NCBI GenBank assembly: GCA_963759295.1
Contig: CAVWYT010000004.1
Location: 1-64,000 of the forward strand
From: WHSW01 sp963759295
Lineage (GTDB): Bacteria; Actinomycetota; Thermoleophilia; Solirubrobacterales; 70-9
Direction: 5' to 3'
Length of the DNA: 64,000 nt
Shown one piece after another: positions 50,858 to 59,213 of this stretch (positions are counted from its first letter, which is position 1; each line of letters opens with the position of its first letter). The notes below the pieces were generated by a model. The model had not been told where the DNA came from and did not search any database. It saw only the letters and a list, made by a program, of their open reading frames with translations. The position numbers and the translations under genes were made by a program.

Positions 50858-52116
50858 GCGCTCGCGGGGCCACCGCGACCCGTCGAGGCTCGCCCTCGAT
50901 CGAGTACTCGCTGCTGCTCACGGCGACCCTCTGCCTGCTCGCCTTCGGCGCCGTGATGGTCTTCTCGGCCAGCTCGACGACCGCGCTGCTGGGAGACTCC
51001 GGCGACAGCGCCTACTACCTGAAGCGGACCGTGGTGTTCGCCGCCGTCGGGCTGGTCGTCATGCGCCTGCTCGCCGCCCGCGGGGTGGCCGTCATCCGGG
51101 GGCTGACTCCGGCGATCCTCGCGCTCGCGTTCGCGCTCTGCGTCGCCGTGCTGATGCCCGGCATCGGCATGCAGGTGAACGGGGCTCAGCGCTGGATCGG
51201 CGTCGGCTCGCTGCAGATCCAGCCCTCCGAGCTGATGAAGCTGGCGCTCGTCCTCTACGGCGCCAAGCTGCTCGCCGCCCGTCCGAAGATGGTCCTCACC
51301 CTGCGGACGCTGGTCCCGTACCTCGGCGTCGTCGCGGCGGCCTGCCTGCTGGTCGTGGTCGAGCCCGACCTCGGGACCGCGATCGTCGCCTGCTTCGCGA
51401 CCGCCGCGGTGCTGATCGCCGCCGGCGCGCGGATGCGCGACCTCGGTCTGCTCGCGGTGGCGATCGCGGTCGTCGTCTTGGCGGCGATCGCGATCGAGCC
51501 CTACCGGATGGAGCGCCTCACCGGGTTCATCAACCCGGGCGCCGACCCCAGCGGCTCAGGTTTTCAAGCGATCCAGGCGAAGATCGCGCTCGGCTCGGGC
51601 GGCCTCTTCGGCGTCGGCCTCGGCGAGAGCCTGCAGAAAGCGTTTTACCTGCCGGAGGCGCACACCGACATGATCGCCGCCGTGATCGGCGAGGAACTGG
51701 GGCTGTTGGGGATCGGCTCGCTGGTCGGCCTCTACGGGATCTTCGGCTACGCCGGCCTGCGGATCGCCCAGGGCGCCCGCGACCGCTACGGAAAGCTGCT
51801 CGCCGCGGGCCTGACCGCTCTCGTCCTCGTTCAGGCGGTGATCAACCTGTTCGCCGTCCTCGGTCTCGCGCCGCTCACCGGCGTGCCGCTGCCGTTCGTC
51901 TCCTACGGCAACTCGAGCATGCTCGTGATGCTGGCCGCCGTCGGGCTGTTGCTCAACGTCGCCAGGGGCGGCAGCGTGCGCGCGTCGGAGAAGCCGTCGA
52001 GCCGCGATGGGAGACTGCGGGTCGTCGACGGTGGTTCGAAGGGTCGTCATAGCGGCGGGCGGAACGGCGGGGCACGTCGTGCCGGCGCTGGCCGTCGCCG
52101 ACGCGCTCCGCGCTGA
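50854..52116 (+). CDS. ftsW: Lipid II polymerase FtsW (SEDS family)
   Basis: The 420-residue membrane protein has about ten hydrophobic segments and SEDS motifs: FGAVMVFSASSTTALLG, NGAQRWIGVGSLQIQPSELM, VVEPDLGTAIVACFATAAV, GGLFGVGLGESLQKAFYLPE, AHTDMIAAVIGEELGLLGIG and LTGVPLPFVSYGNSSMLVML. It polymerises lipid II with FtsI. After the last membrane segment an arginine- and glycine-rich tail runs 110 bases into murG, unusual in this cluster where other overlaps are 1-20 bases; the true end may be shorter if an indel is hidden here. GTG overlaps the murD stop. Confidence 0.93.
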   Translation: MSARGATATRRGSPSIEYSLLLTATLCLLAFGAVMVFSASSTTALLGDSGDSAYYLKRTVVFAAVGLVVMRLLAARGVAVIRGLTPAILALAFALCVAVLMPGIGMQVNGAQRWIGVGSLQIQPSELMKLALVLYGAKLLAARPKMVLTLRTLVPYLGVVAAACLLVVVEPDLGTAIVACFATAAVLIAAGARMRDLGLLAVAIAVVVLAAIAIEPYRMERLTGFINPGADPSGSGFQAIQAKIALGSGGLFGVGLGESLQKAFYLPEAHTDMIAAVIGEELGLLGIGSLVGLYGIFGYAGLRIAQGARDRYGKLLAAGLTALVLVQAVINLFAVLGLAPLTGVPLPFVSYGNSSMLVMLAAVGLLLNVARGGSVRASEKPSSRDGRLRVVDGGSKGRHSGGRNGGARRAGAGRRRRAPR

Positions 52117-53126
52117 GGACGCCGAGGTCTCCTTCCTCGGTGCGGTCGATCGCTCCGAGGCCACGCTCGTCCCCGCGGCCGGCTATGAGGTCGATCTCCT
52201 GCGTGTTCGCGGCCTCGACCGGCGCAACCCGGTCCGCGCCGCGGGCGCGCTGCGGCTCGCCATCGCGGCGGTCCCCGACGCGCGCCGTGCCCTGCGGGAC
52301 CGCGGCGCGCAGGCGGTGCTCGGAGGCGGCGGCTACGTCGCGGCGCCGGCCGGGATCGCGGCGCTCTCGCTCGGCTTGCCGCTGGTGCTCACCGAGGCCG
52401 ACCGCCATCTCGGGATGACGAACAGGATGCTCGCCCGCCGCGCCCACCGGGTCTGCCTGGCGTTCCCGATCGAGGGTCGCGCCGGCGAGCGCTACGTGGT
52501 CACCGGGCGCCCGGTTCCGGCGGCGATCGGCGCGGCAGACCGCGGCGCGGCGCGCGACCGCTTCGGAGTCGCCGCCGGCGATCGCTGCCTGCTCGTCTTC
52601 GGCGGCAGCCAGGGGGCGCGCTCGCTCAATCTCTGCGCGCTCGAGGCCTTCGCCGGCCCGGCCGCCAGCCGAGCGTGACTTCCACGTCCTGCACATCAGC
52701 GGCAACCGCGACTACGCCGACGCCCGCCGCCGGCTCGCCGCCGCCGGGGATACCCCCCGCTACACGCTGGTCGAGTACGAGCCCGGGCTCGCCGACGCGC
52801 TCGCGGCCGCCGACCTCGTCCTCGCTCGCGCCGGCGGCTCGATCTTCGAGATCGCCGCGGCCGGCAGGCCGGCGATCCTGGTGCCCTATCCCCACGCCGC
52901 CGGGCGCCACCAGCACGCGAACGCCGACTGGATGACCGAGGCCGGGGCCGCGATCGCGGTCGAGGACTCCGAGCTGGACCCCGTCCGCTTGCGTGAGCTG
53001 AGCGCCGAGCTGCTCGCCGACGAGCGGCGACTGCGGCGGATGGCCGCCGCCTCGGCCCGGTTGGCGCGCCCCGACGCAGCCGAACGAGTCGCGGCGGAGC
53101 TTCTCGCCGCGATCGGCCAACCTTAG
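52007..53126 (+). CDS. murG: Lipid II-forming GlcNAc transferase MurG, one frame break
   Basis: The first frame has VVIAAGGTAGHVVPALAVAD (GGTAGH motif), AVLGGGGYVAAPAGIAALSL and LVLTEADRHLGMTNRMLARR, and CLLVFGGSQGARSLN; it stops early at 52678. With a one-base change near 52660 it continues ERDFHVLHISGNRDYADARR, YEPGLADALAAADLVLARAG, SIFEIAAAGRPAILVPYPHA and HQHANADWMTEAGAAIAVED, ending with TAG at 53124-53126. Joined length about 373 residues. MurG is essential, so error is likelier than mutation. The start may be ATG 52007 or GTG 52031, the latter closer to the conserved VVIAAGG. Confidence 0.9.
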
Positions 53127-53129
53127 GCG

Positions 53130-54434
53130 ATGGCGCAACCCGACTGGAGCGGCCGCAAGCTGCACTTCATCGCGATCGGCGGCGCCGGGATGAGCGGCCT
53201 GGCGCTGATCTCGAACGCCCTCGGCGCCCGCGTGACCGGTAGCGACCGGGCCGAGAGCTCCTACCTGCGCCGGGTTCGCGACGCCGGGATCGACGCCGTC
53301 GTCGGCCACGATCCCGCGCGCGTCCCTGAGGACGCCGAGGTGGTGATCTCCTCGGCGATCCCGGCCGACAACCCGGAGCTCGCGCTCGCCCGCGAGCGCG
53401 GGCAGCGGGTCGTGCATCGCGGCGCGCTGCTCGCCGAGCTCTGCGCCGCGAAGCGGCTGATCGCGGTCGCCGGGGCGCACGGCAAGACGACCACCGCCGG
53501 GATGCTCGCCTGGGTGCTGGGCGGACGGGCCGCGTACTTCCTCGGCGGCGAGCTGCCCGGCGACGGCGACAGGCCGGCGAATGCGGCGTGGAGCGAGGGA
53601 GAGTGGGTGGTCGCCGAGGCCGACGAGTCGGACGCCAGCTTCCTCGAGCTCGAGCCCGAGATCGCGGTGATCACCAACGTCGAGCTCGATCACCACGCGC
53701 GCTGGAGCTCGCGCGCGGAGCTCGTCGACGCGTTCCGGGAGTTCGCGCGCCCGGCGCGCTCGCTGGCGCTGCTCGACGACCGTTCCCTGGATCCGATCCC
53801 GACCGGGCAGCGGATCGTCCGCTTCGACCTCCACGGCCCGGGCCCGCCGCTCGAGCTCCGGGTCCCCGGCGCCCACAACGTCCTCAACGCGCGCGCCGCA
53901 CTGGCCGCGTACGAGCTCGCCGAGGCGGGCGACACCGCGGCCGCCGCCGAGCGGCTCGCCGCCTTCCCGGGGATGGTGCGCCGCCAGCAGCGCCGGGGCC
54001 GGCGCGCAGGGGCCGAGATCTACGACGACTACGCCCACCACCCGACCGAGGTCGCGGCCACGATCGCCGCCCTTCGCGAGCTCGAGCCGCGGCGGCTGAT
54101 CGCCGTCTTTCAACCGCACCTGTACTCGCGGACGAAGGCGCTCGCCGAGCGCTTCGGCGCCGCGCTCGCCGCCGCCGACGAGGTCGGCGTGCTCGACGTC
54201 TACGCCGCTCGAGAGCAGCCGGTCGGCGAGCTCGCCGGGGTCAGCGGCCTCGACGTCGCCCGCGCGACCGCCGACCACGCCGGGGGGCGCCCGGTGTGGT
54301 GGCTTCGCGACGCCGCCACCGCCGAGCGGGCGCTCGGCCCGCGGCTGCACGAGGGCGACCTGCTGGTCACGATCGGCGCCGGGGACATCCACGAGCTTGC
54401 GAGCGGGCTCGTGGACGAGGAGGAATCGGCGTGA
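53130..54434 (+). CDS. murC: UDP-MurNAc:L-Ala ligase MurC
   Basis: The 434-residue product has HFIAIGGAGMSGLALISNAL (UDP-binding loop), VISSAIPADNPELALARERG, the ATP loop AVAGAHGKTTTAGMLAWVLG, WVVAEADESDASFLELEPEI, ITNVELDHHARWSSRAELV and IYDDYAHHPTEVAATIAALR, all MurC signatures. It adds the first residue, L-alanine. It follows murG by three bases and its stop overlaps the murB GTG. Confidence 0.96.
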   Translation: MAQPDWSGRKLHFIAIGGAGMSGLALISNALGARVTGSDRAESSYLRRVRDAGIDAVVGHDPARVPEDAEVVISSAIPADNPELALARERGQRVVHRGALLAELCAAKRLIAVAGAHGKTTTAGMLAWVLGGRAAYFLGGELPGDGDRPANAAWSEGEWVVAEADESDASFLELEPEIAVITNVELDHHARWSSRAELVDAFREFARPARSLALLDDRSLDPIPTGQRIVRFDLHGPGPPLELRVPGAHNVLNARAALAAYELAEAGDTAAAAERLAAFPGMVRRQQRRGRRAGAEIYDDYAHHPTEVAATIAALRELEPRRLIAVFQPHLYSRTKALAERFGAALAAADEVGVLDVYAAREQPVGELAGVSGLDVARATADHAGGRPVWWLRDAATAERALGPRLHEGDLLVTIGAGDIHELASGLVDEEESA

Positions 54435-55342
54435 AGGCACCCCCAGGCGTCGAGCGCGACTACTCGCTCGCGCGGCTGACCACCGTGCGCACCGGCGGCA
54501 ACGCCGAGCTGTTCGCGCGTCCAGAGTCCGAGCGGCAGCTGGTCGAGCTGCTCGCCTGGGCGCGTGAGGAGGGTCTACCGGTCGAGGTGGTCGGCTCGGG
54601 CTCGAACCTGCTGGTCGCCGACTCGGGCGTCGCGGGATTGGTGCTGAAGCTCGCCGGCGAGCTGACCGCGATCGAGCGCGACGGGACCCGCGTCGTCTGC
54701 GGCGGTGGCGTGCGGCTGCCGTCGGCGTCGGCGAAGATCGCCGGCTGGGGCCTCGCCGGGCTCGAGTTCGGGATCAACATCCCCGGGACCGTGGGCGGCG
54801 CCGTGCGCATGAATGCCAACGCCTACGGTGGCCAGCTCGCGCGGGTGCTCGAGTGGGTGACGATCTGCACCGCGGACGGGCCCGAGCGCCGGCAGCCCGG
54901 GGAGCTCGGCTTCCGCTATCGCAGCTCGGCCCTGCGACCGGGCGAGGTCGTCTCGCGGGCGGCGTTCACGCTCGAGGACGCCGACCCGGCGGCGGTCAAG
55001 GCGACCCTGGCCGAGATGCGCTCCTGGCGGCGCGAGGCGCAGCCGTCCGGGATCAAGACCTTCGGCTCGACCTTCAAGAACCCCGACCCCGATGACGAGC
55101 GCGCCGCCGGGCGCACCGCCGGGCAGCTGCTGGAGGCGGCCGGGTGCCAGGGGCTCGCCGTCGGTGGGGCACGGCTGTCGGCCAAGCACGCGAACTTCGT
55201 CGAGAACTCGGGGTCGGCGACGACCGCCGAAGTGATCGCGGTGATGGCCGCGGCGCGCCTGCGCGTCAAGCAGCGCTTCGGGGTCGAGCTCGAGCCCGAG
55301 GTCCAGGTGCTCGGCGAGATCGACTGGCCCGCGGACCGGTAG
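54431..55342 (+). CDS. murB: UDP-N-acetylenolpyruvoylglucosamine reductase MurB
   Basis: The 303-residue product has TTVRTGGNAELFARPESERQ, the FAD-binding VVGSGSNLLVADSGVAGLVL, FGINIPGTVGGAVRMNANAY, LGFRYRSSALRPGEVVSRAA and KTFGSTFKNPDPDDERAAGR with the proton-donor serine in GSTFKNP, and the C-terminal ENSGSATTAEVIAVMAAARL. It reduces the enolpyruvyl group with NADPH to make UDP-MurNAc. The shorter type without the extra loop of the enteric enzyme. GTG overlaps the murC stop. Confidence 0.96.
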   Translation: MKAPPGVERDYSLARLTTVRTGGNAELFARPESERQLVELLAWAREEGLPVEVVGSGSNLLVADSGVAGLVLKLAGELTAIERDGTRVVCGGGVRLPSASAKIAGWGLAGLEFGINIPGTVGGAVRMNANAYGGQLARVLEWVTICTADGPERRQPGELGFRYRSSALRPGEVVSRAAFTLEDADPAAVKATLAEMRSWRREAQPSGIKTFGSTFKNPDPDDERAAGRTAGQLLEAAGCQGLAVGGARLSAKHANFVENSGSATTAEVIAVMAAARLRVKQRFGVELEPEVQVLGEIDWPADR

Positions 55343-55385
55343 CGGGTCGCGCGCCAGCCGGCAGGCAGGAGGATTCGCCCGCGGG

Positions 55386-56327
55386 GTGAAACCCGTCTCG
55401 ATGAGCCGATCGCGGGCATCGACCCCTGCCGGGAAGCGACGCACCGGCACCCGATCCGCCGCGGCTGCCGGGACATCGCGTCGCGGCCGAAGCGCGAACG
55501 GCTCCCACCGCGCCCCGTCGCGGCGCGGCGTGGCGACCAAGCCCAAGCGGCGGCGCCCGTTTGGAGGCCCGCGGTCGCGCCGGGTGCCGCGCCCGCGCCC
55601 GCCCGCGTCGCGCTGGCGCCGGCGGCTGCTGCTCGGCCTGATGCTCGTAGCGGTGCTCGCCTGCGGCTACTTCCTCTGGCTGCGCGACTCCTCGCTGGTC
55701 GCCGTCACCGACGTCGAGATCGCCGGGTTGACCGCCGGTGATCGCGACGCGATCGTCGCCGAGCTGACCGACGCGGGGGAGGAGATGACCACTCTCCACG
55801 TGCAGCCGCAGCTGGTCGAGCGCGCCGCGGCGGCATTTCCGACGATCGAGTCGGTGAGCGTCGACGCCGGCTTCCCACACAGCCTGCGGATCGAGGTCGC
55901 CGAACGCCGGCCGGCGATGCTGGTCAGCTCCGGCGACCGCGAGGTCCCGATCGCCGCCGACGGCACCGTGCTCGCGGGCCTCGAGGTCTCCGAGCAGGTC
56001 CGCGCCGAGCTGCCAGCGATCGAGCTCGACAAGCTCCCGGTCCGGGGCAAGGTCGGGGGCGAGCCGCTGCAGCAGGCGCTGATCGCCGGCGCCGCCCCCG
56101 AGCCGCTGCAGGCGCTGATCGAGAAGCTCGGCTACGACGACGACCACGGCGTCGTCGTCACGCTGCGCGGTGGGATACCGGTCTTCTTCGGCAGCGGCGC
56201 GAGGGCCGACGCGAAGTGGGAGGCGGCGAGCGCGGTGCTCGCCGACCCGAGCCTCGACGCCCTCGACTACCTCGACGTTCGGGTCCCCGAGCGCCCGTCG
56301 GCCGGCGGCGCCGCCTTCACCGGCTAG
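55386..56327 (+). CDS. ftsQ: Cell-division protein FtsQ/DivIB
   Basis: The 313-residue product has a long basic cytoplasmic N-terminus (about 75 residues, rich in R, S and P), one membrane segment (RRLLLGLMLVAVLACGYFLW, about 80-98) and an extracellular part with a POTRA domain (LVAVTDVEIAGLTAGDRDAI, FPTIESVSVDAGFPHSLRIE, VAERRPAMLV) and the FtsQ domain reaching LDYLDVRVPERPSAGG. It links FtsB/FtsL to FtsW/FtsI. AGGAGG at 55367-55372 supports GTG 55386 over ATG 55401. Confidence 0.9.
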   Translation: MKPVSMSRSRASTPAGKRRTGTRSAAAAGTSRRGRSANGSHRAPSRRGVATKPKRRRPFGGPRSRRVPRPRPPASRWRRRLLLGLMLVAVLACGYFLWLRDSSLVAVTDVEIAGLTAGDRDAIVAELTDAGEEMTTLHVQPQLVERAAAAFPTIESVSVDAGFPHSLRIEVAERRPAMLVSSGDREVPIAADGTVLAGLEVSEQVRAELPAIELDKLPVRGKVGGEPLQQALIAGAAPEPLQALIEKLGYDDDHGVVVTLRGGIPVFFGSGARADAKWEAASAVLADPSLDALDYLDVRVPERPSAGGAAFTG

Positions 56328-56342
56328 CCTCGACCTTGGATC

Positions 56343-56388
56343 GAGGGTTGCGAGCGGCCCAACAACCCTCAACCAAGCATTCAGGGTT
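56343..56388 (+). other. Alternative hairpins between ftsQ and ftsZ
   Basis: GAGGGTTG (56343-56350) pairs with CAACCCTC (56363-56370) over 8 bp; the same AACCCT can instead pair with AGGGTT at 56383-56388 over 6 bp. The two stems exclude each other. There is no T tract. It may be a weak terminator after ftsQ or chance. Confidence 0.35.
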
Positions 56389-56427
56389 AGCGGCTGCACG
56401 ATTCCATGCCGGATGAGAGGGCATCGA

Positions 56428-56456
56428 TTGACAGCGCGGCGACGATGCCCTACCGT
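56428..56456 (+). promoter_or_regulatory. ftsZ promoter
   Basis: TTGACA (56428-56433), a 17-bp spacer and TACCGT (56451-56456). Start would be near 56463, giving a 90-nt leader with GGGAGA just before the ATG. The perfect -35 fits high, partly independent ftsZ expression. The 225-base gap contains no gene. Confidence 0.6.
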
Positions 56457-56552
56457 CGCCCTGACGTCTAGGCTGCTGCGAGCGGAAAACACTCAAGGTT
56501 GGCTTCAGCCTCGGACGTAAAGCAAAGGGTCAATTTTCAGGAACGGGAGAAG

Positions 56553-57638
56553 ATGGTGGAGTCGTCCTATCTCGCGGTGATCAAGGTCGTCGGAGCCGGC
56601 GGTGGGGGGACGAATGCCGTCAGTCGCATGGTCGACGCCGGGCTCAAGGGGGTCGAGTTCATCGCGATCAACACCGACGTGCAGGCGCTTCAGGCCTGTG
56701 AGGCCGACATCAAGCTCGCCGTCGGCCACCAACTCACCCACGGCCTCGGCGCGGGGGCCAACCCCGACGTCGGCGCCGGCGCCGCGGCCGAATCGCGCGA
56801 CGACATCAAGGAGGCCCTGAAGGGTGCCGACATGGTCTTCGTCACCGCCGGCGAGGGCGGAGGCACCGGCACCGGCTCGGCCCCGGTGATCGCCGAGATC
56901 GCCAAGGAGGAGATCGGCGCGCTGACCGTCGGCGTGGTCACGAAGCCGTTCGAGTTCGAGGGCAACCGGCGCATGCAGCAGGCCCTCGACGGGATCGACA
57001 AGCTGCGGGCGAAGGTCGACACGCTGATCATCGTCCCGAACCAGAAGCTGCTCGAGGTCGTCGAGCGTCGCACCTCCGTGCAGGAGGCCTTCCGGATGGC
57101 CGACGACATCCTTCGCCAGGGCGTCCAGGGGATCACCGACCTGATCACCACGCCGGGGCAGATCAACCTCGACTTCGCCGACGTGCGCACCGTGATGTCG
57201 GACGCGGGCTCGGCGATGATGGGCATCGGCACCGCCTCGGGCGAGAACCGCGCCCAGGAGGCGGCGAAGATGGCGATCAACTCGCCGCTGATGGAGGAGT
57301 CGATCGATGGCGCCACCGGAATGCTCCTCAACTTCACCGGCTCCGCCGACCTCAACCTGTTCGAGGTCAACGAGGCCGCCGACATCGTCGTCTCGACCGC
57401 CGACAAGTCCGCGAACATCATCTTCGGGACCGTGATCGACCCGAGCCTCGGCGACGAGGTCAGGGTGACCGTGATCGCGACCGGCTTCGAGGGGCGCGAG
57501 ACCCTCGCCCGCAGGCCGATCCAGGTCCGCGAGCGCGGCCGGCGCCGCCAGGTCGGCGTGCTCGGCGACCGCGAGCGGCGCGAGCTCACCGTCTCCGACG
57601 ACGACATCGACGTGCCGCCCTTCCTGCGCGGCAGCTGA
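56553..57638 (+). CDS. ftsZ: Cell-division GTPase FtsZ
   Basis: The 361-residue product has VIKVVGAGGGGTNAVSRMVD (GGGGTNAV), FIAINTDVQAL, the tubulin signature FVTAGEGGGTGTGSAPVIAE (GGGTGTG), GVVTKPFEFEGNRRMQQALD and NLDFADVRTVMSDAGSAMMG with the T7 loop that drives hydrolysis. The C-terminus carries basic linkers (QVRERGRRRQVGVLGDRERR) and ends VPPFLRGS, the conserved tail peptide for SepF and other partners. ATG at 56553 is preferred over a TTG at 56499 because the family begins at SYLAVIKVVG. No ftsA precedes it. Confidence 0.97.
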   Translation: MVESSYLAVIKVVGAGGGGTNAVSRMVDAGLKGVEFIAINTDVQALQACEADIKLAVGHQLTHGLGAGANPDVGAGAAAESRDDIKEALKGADMVFVTAGEGGGTGTGSAPVIAEIAKEEIGALTVGVVTKPFEFEGNRRMQQALDGIDKLRAKVDTLIIVPNQKLLEVVERRTSVQEAFRMADDILRQGVQGITDLITTPGQINLDFADVRTVMSDAGSAMMGIGTASGENRAQEAAKMAINSPLMEESIDGATGMLLNFTGSADLNLFEVNEAADIVVSTADKSANIIFGTVIDPSLGDEVRVTVIATGFEGRETLARRPIQVRERGRRRQVGVLGDRERRELTVSDDDIDVPPFLRGS

Positions 57639-57722
57639 CCGCAACTCACCCGTCCCGATCCGGTTGAGGAACCGACGGCGCCGGCCGGGGGGAGCCCGGC
57701 GAGAGCGGACAGGAGGGATCGG

Positions 57723-57980
57723 ATGGAGCGTTCGAGGAACGCGCGGCCGACGCCTGCGTTGGTCGTGGCAATGGTCGCGCTGGTCGCCGCGATGTCGGGC
57801 GCCGCGGTCGCGCTGCCGGGCCGGAGCACCGTCTCGACGGGCGACTTGAAGAACCACGCGGCGACGCAGGAGAAGATCGCCAGGGGCGCGGTCGGCTCGA
57901 AGCAGATCATCGGCAAGTCGACCGACGGCGTCTTCGGCGACGGCGACGTCTGCCTGTTCGGCCTCGACGCCCTCGGCTGA
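57723..57980 (+). CDS. Small exported protein of a Thermoleophilia family
   Basis: The 85-residue product has a signal peptide or anchor (PTPALVVAMVALVAAMSGAA) followed by VALPGRSTVSTGDLKNHAAT and KIARGAVGSKQIIGKSTDG. Larger exported proteins in related bacteria, with an N-terminal leader of this kind and repeated GDLKN or AVGSKQI units, look similar; here only one unit is left before GDGDVCLFGLDALG, so it may be a truncated member. AGGAGGGATCGG lies directly before the ATG. Confidence 0.6.
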   Translation: MERSRNARPTPALVVAMVALVAAMSGAAVALPGRSTVSTGDLKNHAATQEKIARGAVGSKQIIGKSTDGVFGDGDVCLFGLDALG

Positions 57981-57999
57981 GCGTCCGCGGGCCGTCCAA

Positions 58000-58005
58000 T
58001 AGCCT
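58000..58005 (+). promoter_or_regulatory. -10 hexamer TAGCCT of gcvT
   Basis: TAGCCT ends 7 nt before the gcvT GTG at 58013; no ribosome site. Leaderless-type spacing. There is no room for a glycine riboswitch between this and the previous gene. Confidence 0.45.
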
Positions 58006-58012
58006 GGGCGCC

Positions 58013-59140
58013 GTGGAATCGACTGCGGCGCCCGGGCGGACGCCGCTTCGGCGGACCGCCCTGTACGAGTCCCACCTTGCCGCGGGCGCCCGGCTGGTGC
58101 CGTTCGCGGGCTGGGAGATGCCGGTCCAGTACGAGGGGGTGCGGGCCGAGCACCTCGCCGTGCGCGAGTCGGCAGGCGTCTTCGACGTCTCCCATATGGG
58201 CGAGATCGAGACCGAGGGCTCCGGCGCCCTCGAGCTGCTGCAGCGGCTGCTCTCCAACGACGTCGCCAAGATCGATGTCGGCGGCGCTCAGTACTCGGTC
58301 CTCTGCCGCGAGGACGGCGGCGTGCTCGACGACCTGTTCACCTATCGGCTCGGGCCCGAGCGCTTCCTCACGGTCACCAACGCCGCCAACCACGAGCGCG
58401 ACCTCGCCTGGTTTCGCCGCCACGCCGAGGGCTTCGAGGCTTCGGTCGCCGACCGGCTCGACGACTACGCGATGCTCGCGGTGCAGGGCCCGGAGGCGCG
58501 GTCGGCCGTCGTCGAGCTGATCGAGGGCGAGCTGCCGGCGCGCATGCGGACCGCCACGCTCGGCCTCGCGGGCGAGCTCGGGGAAGCGCGGCACACGGAG
58601 GCGCTCGTCTGCGGTACCGGCTACACCGGCGAGGACGGGGTCGAGGTGCTGCTCGCGCCGGCCGCCGCGCCCGGGTTCTGGGACGGGCTGCTGGAGGCCG
58701 GGGTGACGCCCGCCGGGCTCGGTGCCCGCGACACGCTGCGACTCGAGGTCTGCTTCCACCTCTACGGCAACGACCTGATGATCGAGCGCAACCCGATCGA
58801 GGCGGGCCTCGGCTGGTGCTGCAAGGAGGAGACCGGGTTCATCGGCTCGGACGCGGTGGCAGCGGCGCGGGCCGGCGGGACCGAAGTGCGGCTGGTGCCG
58901 TTCGCGCTCACCGAGCGGGGCGTCCCGCGCCAGGGCAACGCGGTGCTCGACGCCGATGGCGCCGCGGCCGGGGTGGTCACCAGCGGCACCCATTCGCCGT
59001 CGCTCGAGCGCGGGATCGGGATGGCCTACGTCCGCGCCGGGATCGCCGAGCCCGGGACCGAGATCGCGATCGACGTGCGCGGAAAGCGACGCGCGGCGAC
59101 GATCGAAAGACGTCCGCTGCTCGCGCTTCGCGACGCTTGA
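58013..59140 (+). CDS. gcvT: Aminomethyltransferase, glycine cleavage T protein
   Basis: The 375-residue product has the GcvT pattern RRTALYESHLAAGARLVPFA, GWEMPVQYEGVRAEHLAVRE, AGVFDVSHMGEIETEG (VFDVSHMG), GGVLDDLFTYRL, CGTGYTGEDGVEVLLAP and the C-terminal VTSGTHSPSLERGIGMAYV. It transfers the methylene group from the H-protein arm to tetrahydrofolate. GTG start with the -10 hexamer 7 nt upstream. First gene of the glycine-cleavage set. Confidence 0.95.
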   Translation: MESTAAPGRTPLRRTALYESHLAAGARLVPFAGWEMPVQYEGVRAEHLAVRESAGVFDVSHMGEIETEGSGALELLQRLLSNDVAKIDVGGAQYSVLCREDGGVLDDLFTYRLGPERFLTVTNAANHERDLAWFRRHAEGFEASVADRLDDYAMLAVQGPEARSAVVELIEGELPARMRTATLGLAGELGEARHTEALVCGTGYTGEDGVEVLLAPAAAPGFWDGLLEAGVTPAGLGARDTLRLEVCFHLYGNDLMIERNPIEAGLGWCCKEETGFIGSDAVAAARAGGTEVRLVPFALTERGVPRQGNAVLDADGAAAGVVTSGTHSPSLERGIGMAYVRAGIAEPGTEIAIDVRGKRRAATIERRPLLALRDA

Positions 59141-59143
59141 CGC

Positions 59144-59170
59144 GAGCGCCCCGGCAGCCCCGGGGCGCTC
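59144..59170 (+). terminator. Strong hairpin between gcvT and gcvH
   Basis: An 11-bp perfect stem (GAGCGCCCCGG / CCGGGGCGCTC) with a 5-nt loop lies 3 bases after the gcvT stop. No T tract. It may reduce read-through into gcvH or protect the gcvT 3' end. Confidence 0.55.
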
Positions 59171-59213
59171 GTCGTAGAGTGCGCTGCGACGTCGATCGAA
59201 CAAGGAGAGCGAG

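Noticed and set aside
57981..58012. Glycine riboswitch ahead of gcvT
   Set aside because: Only 32 bases separate the two genes and a promoter-like hexamer lies 7 nt from the start; no tandem aptamer sequence is present here or between the gcv genes.
56690..59203. 837-residue open frame on the minus strand
   Set aside because: Antisense to ftsZ and gcvT, both fully supported; no recognisable domain.
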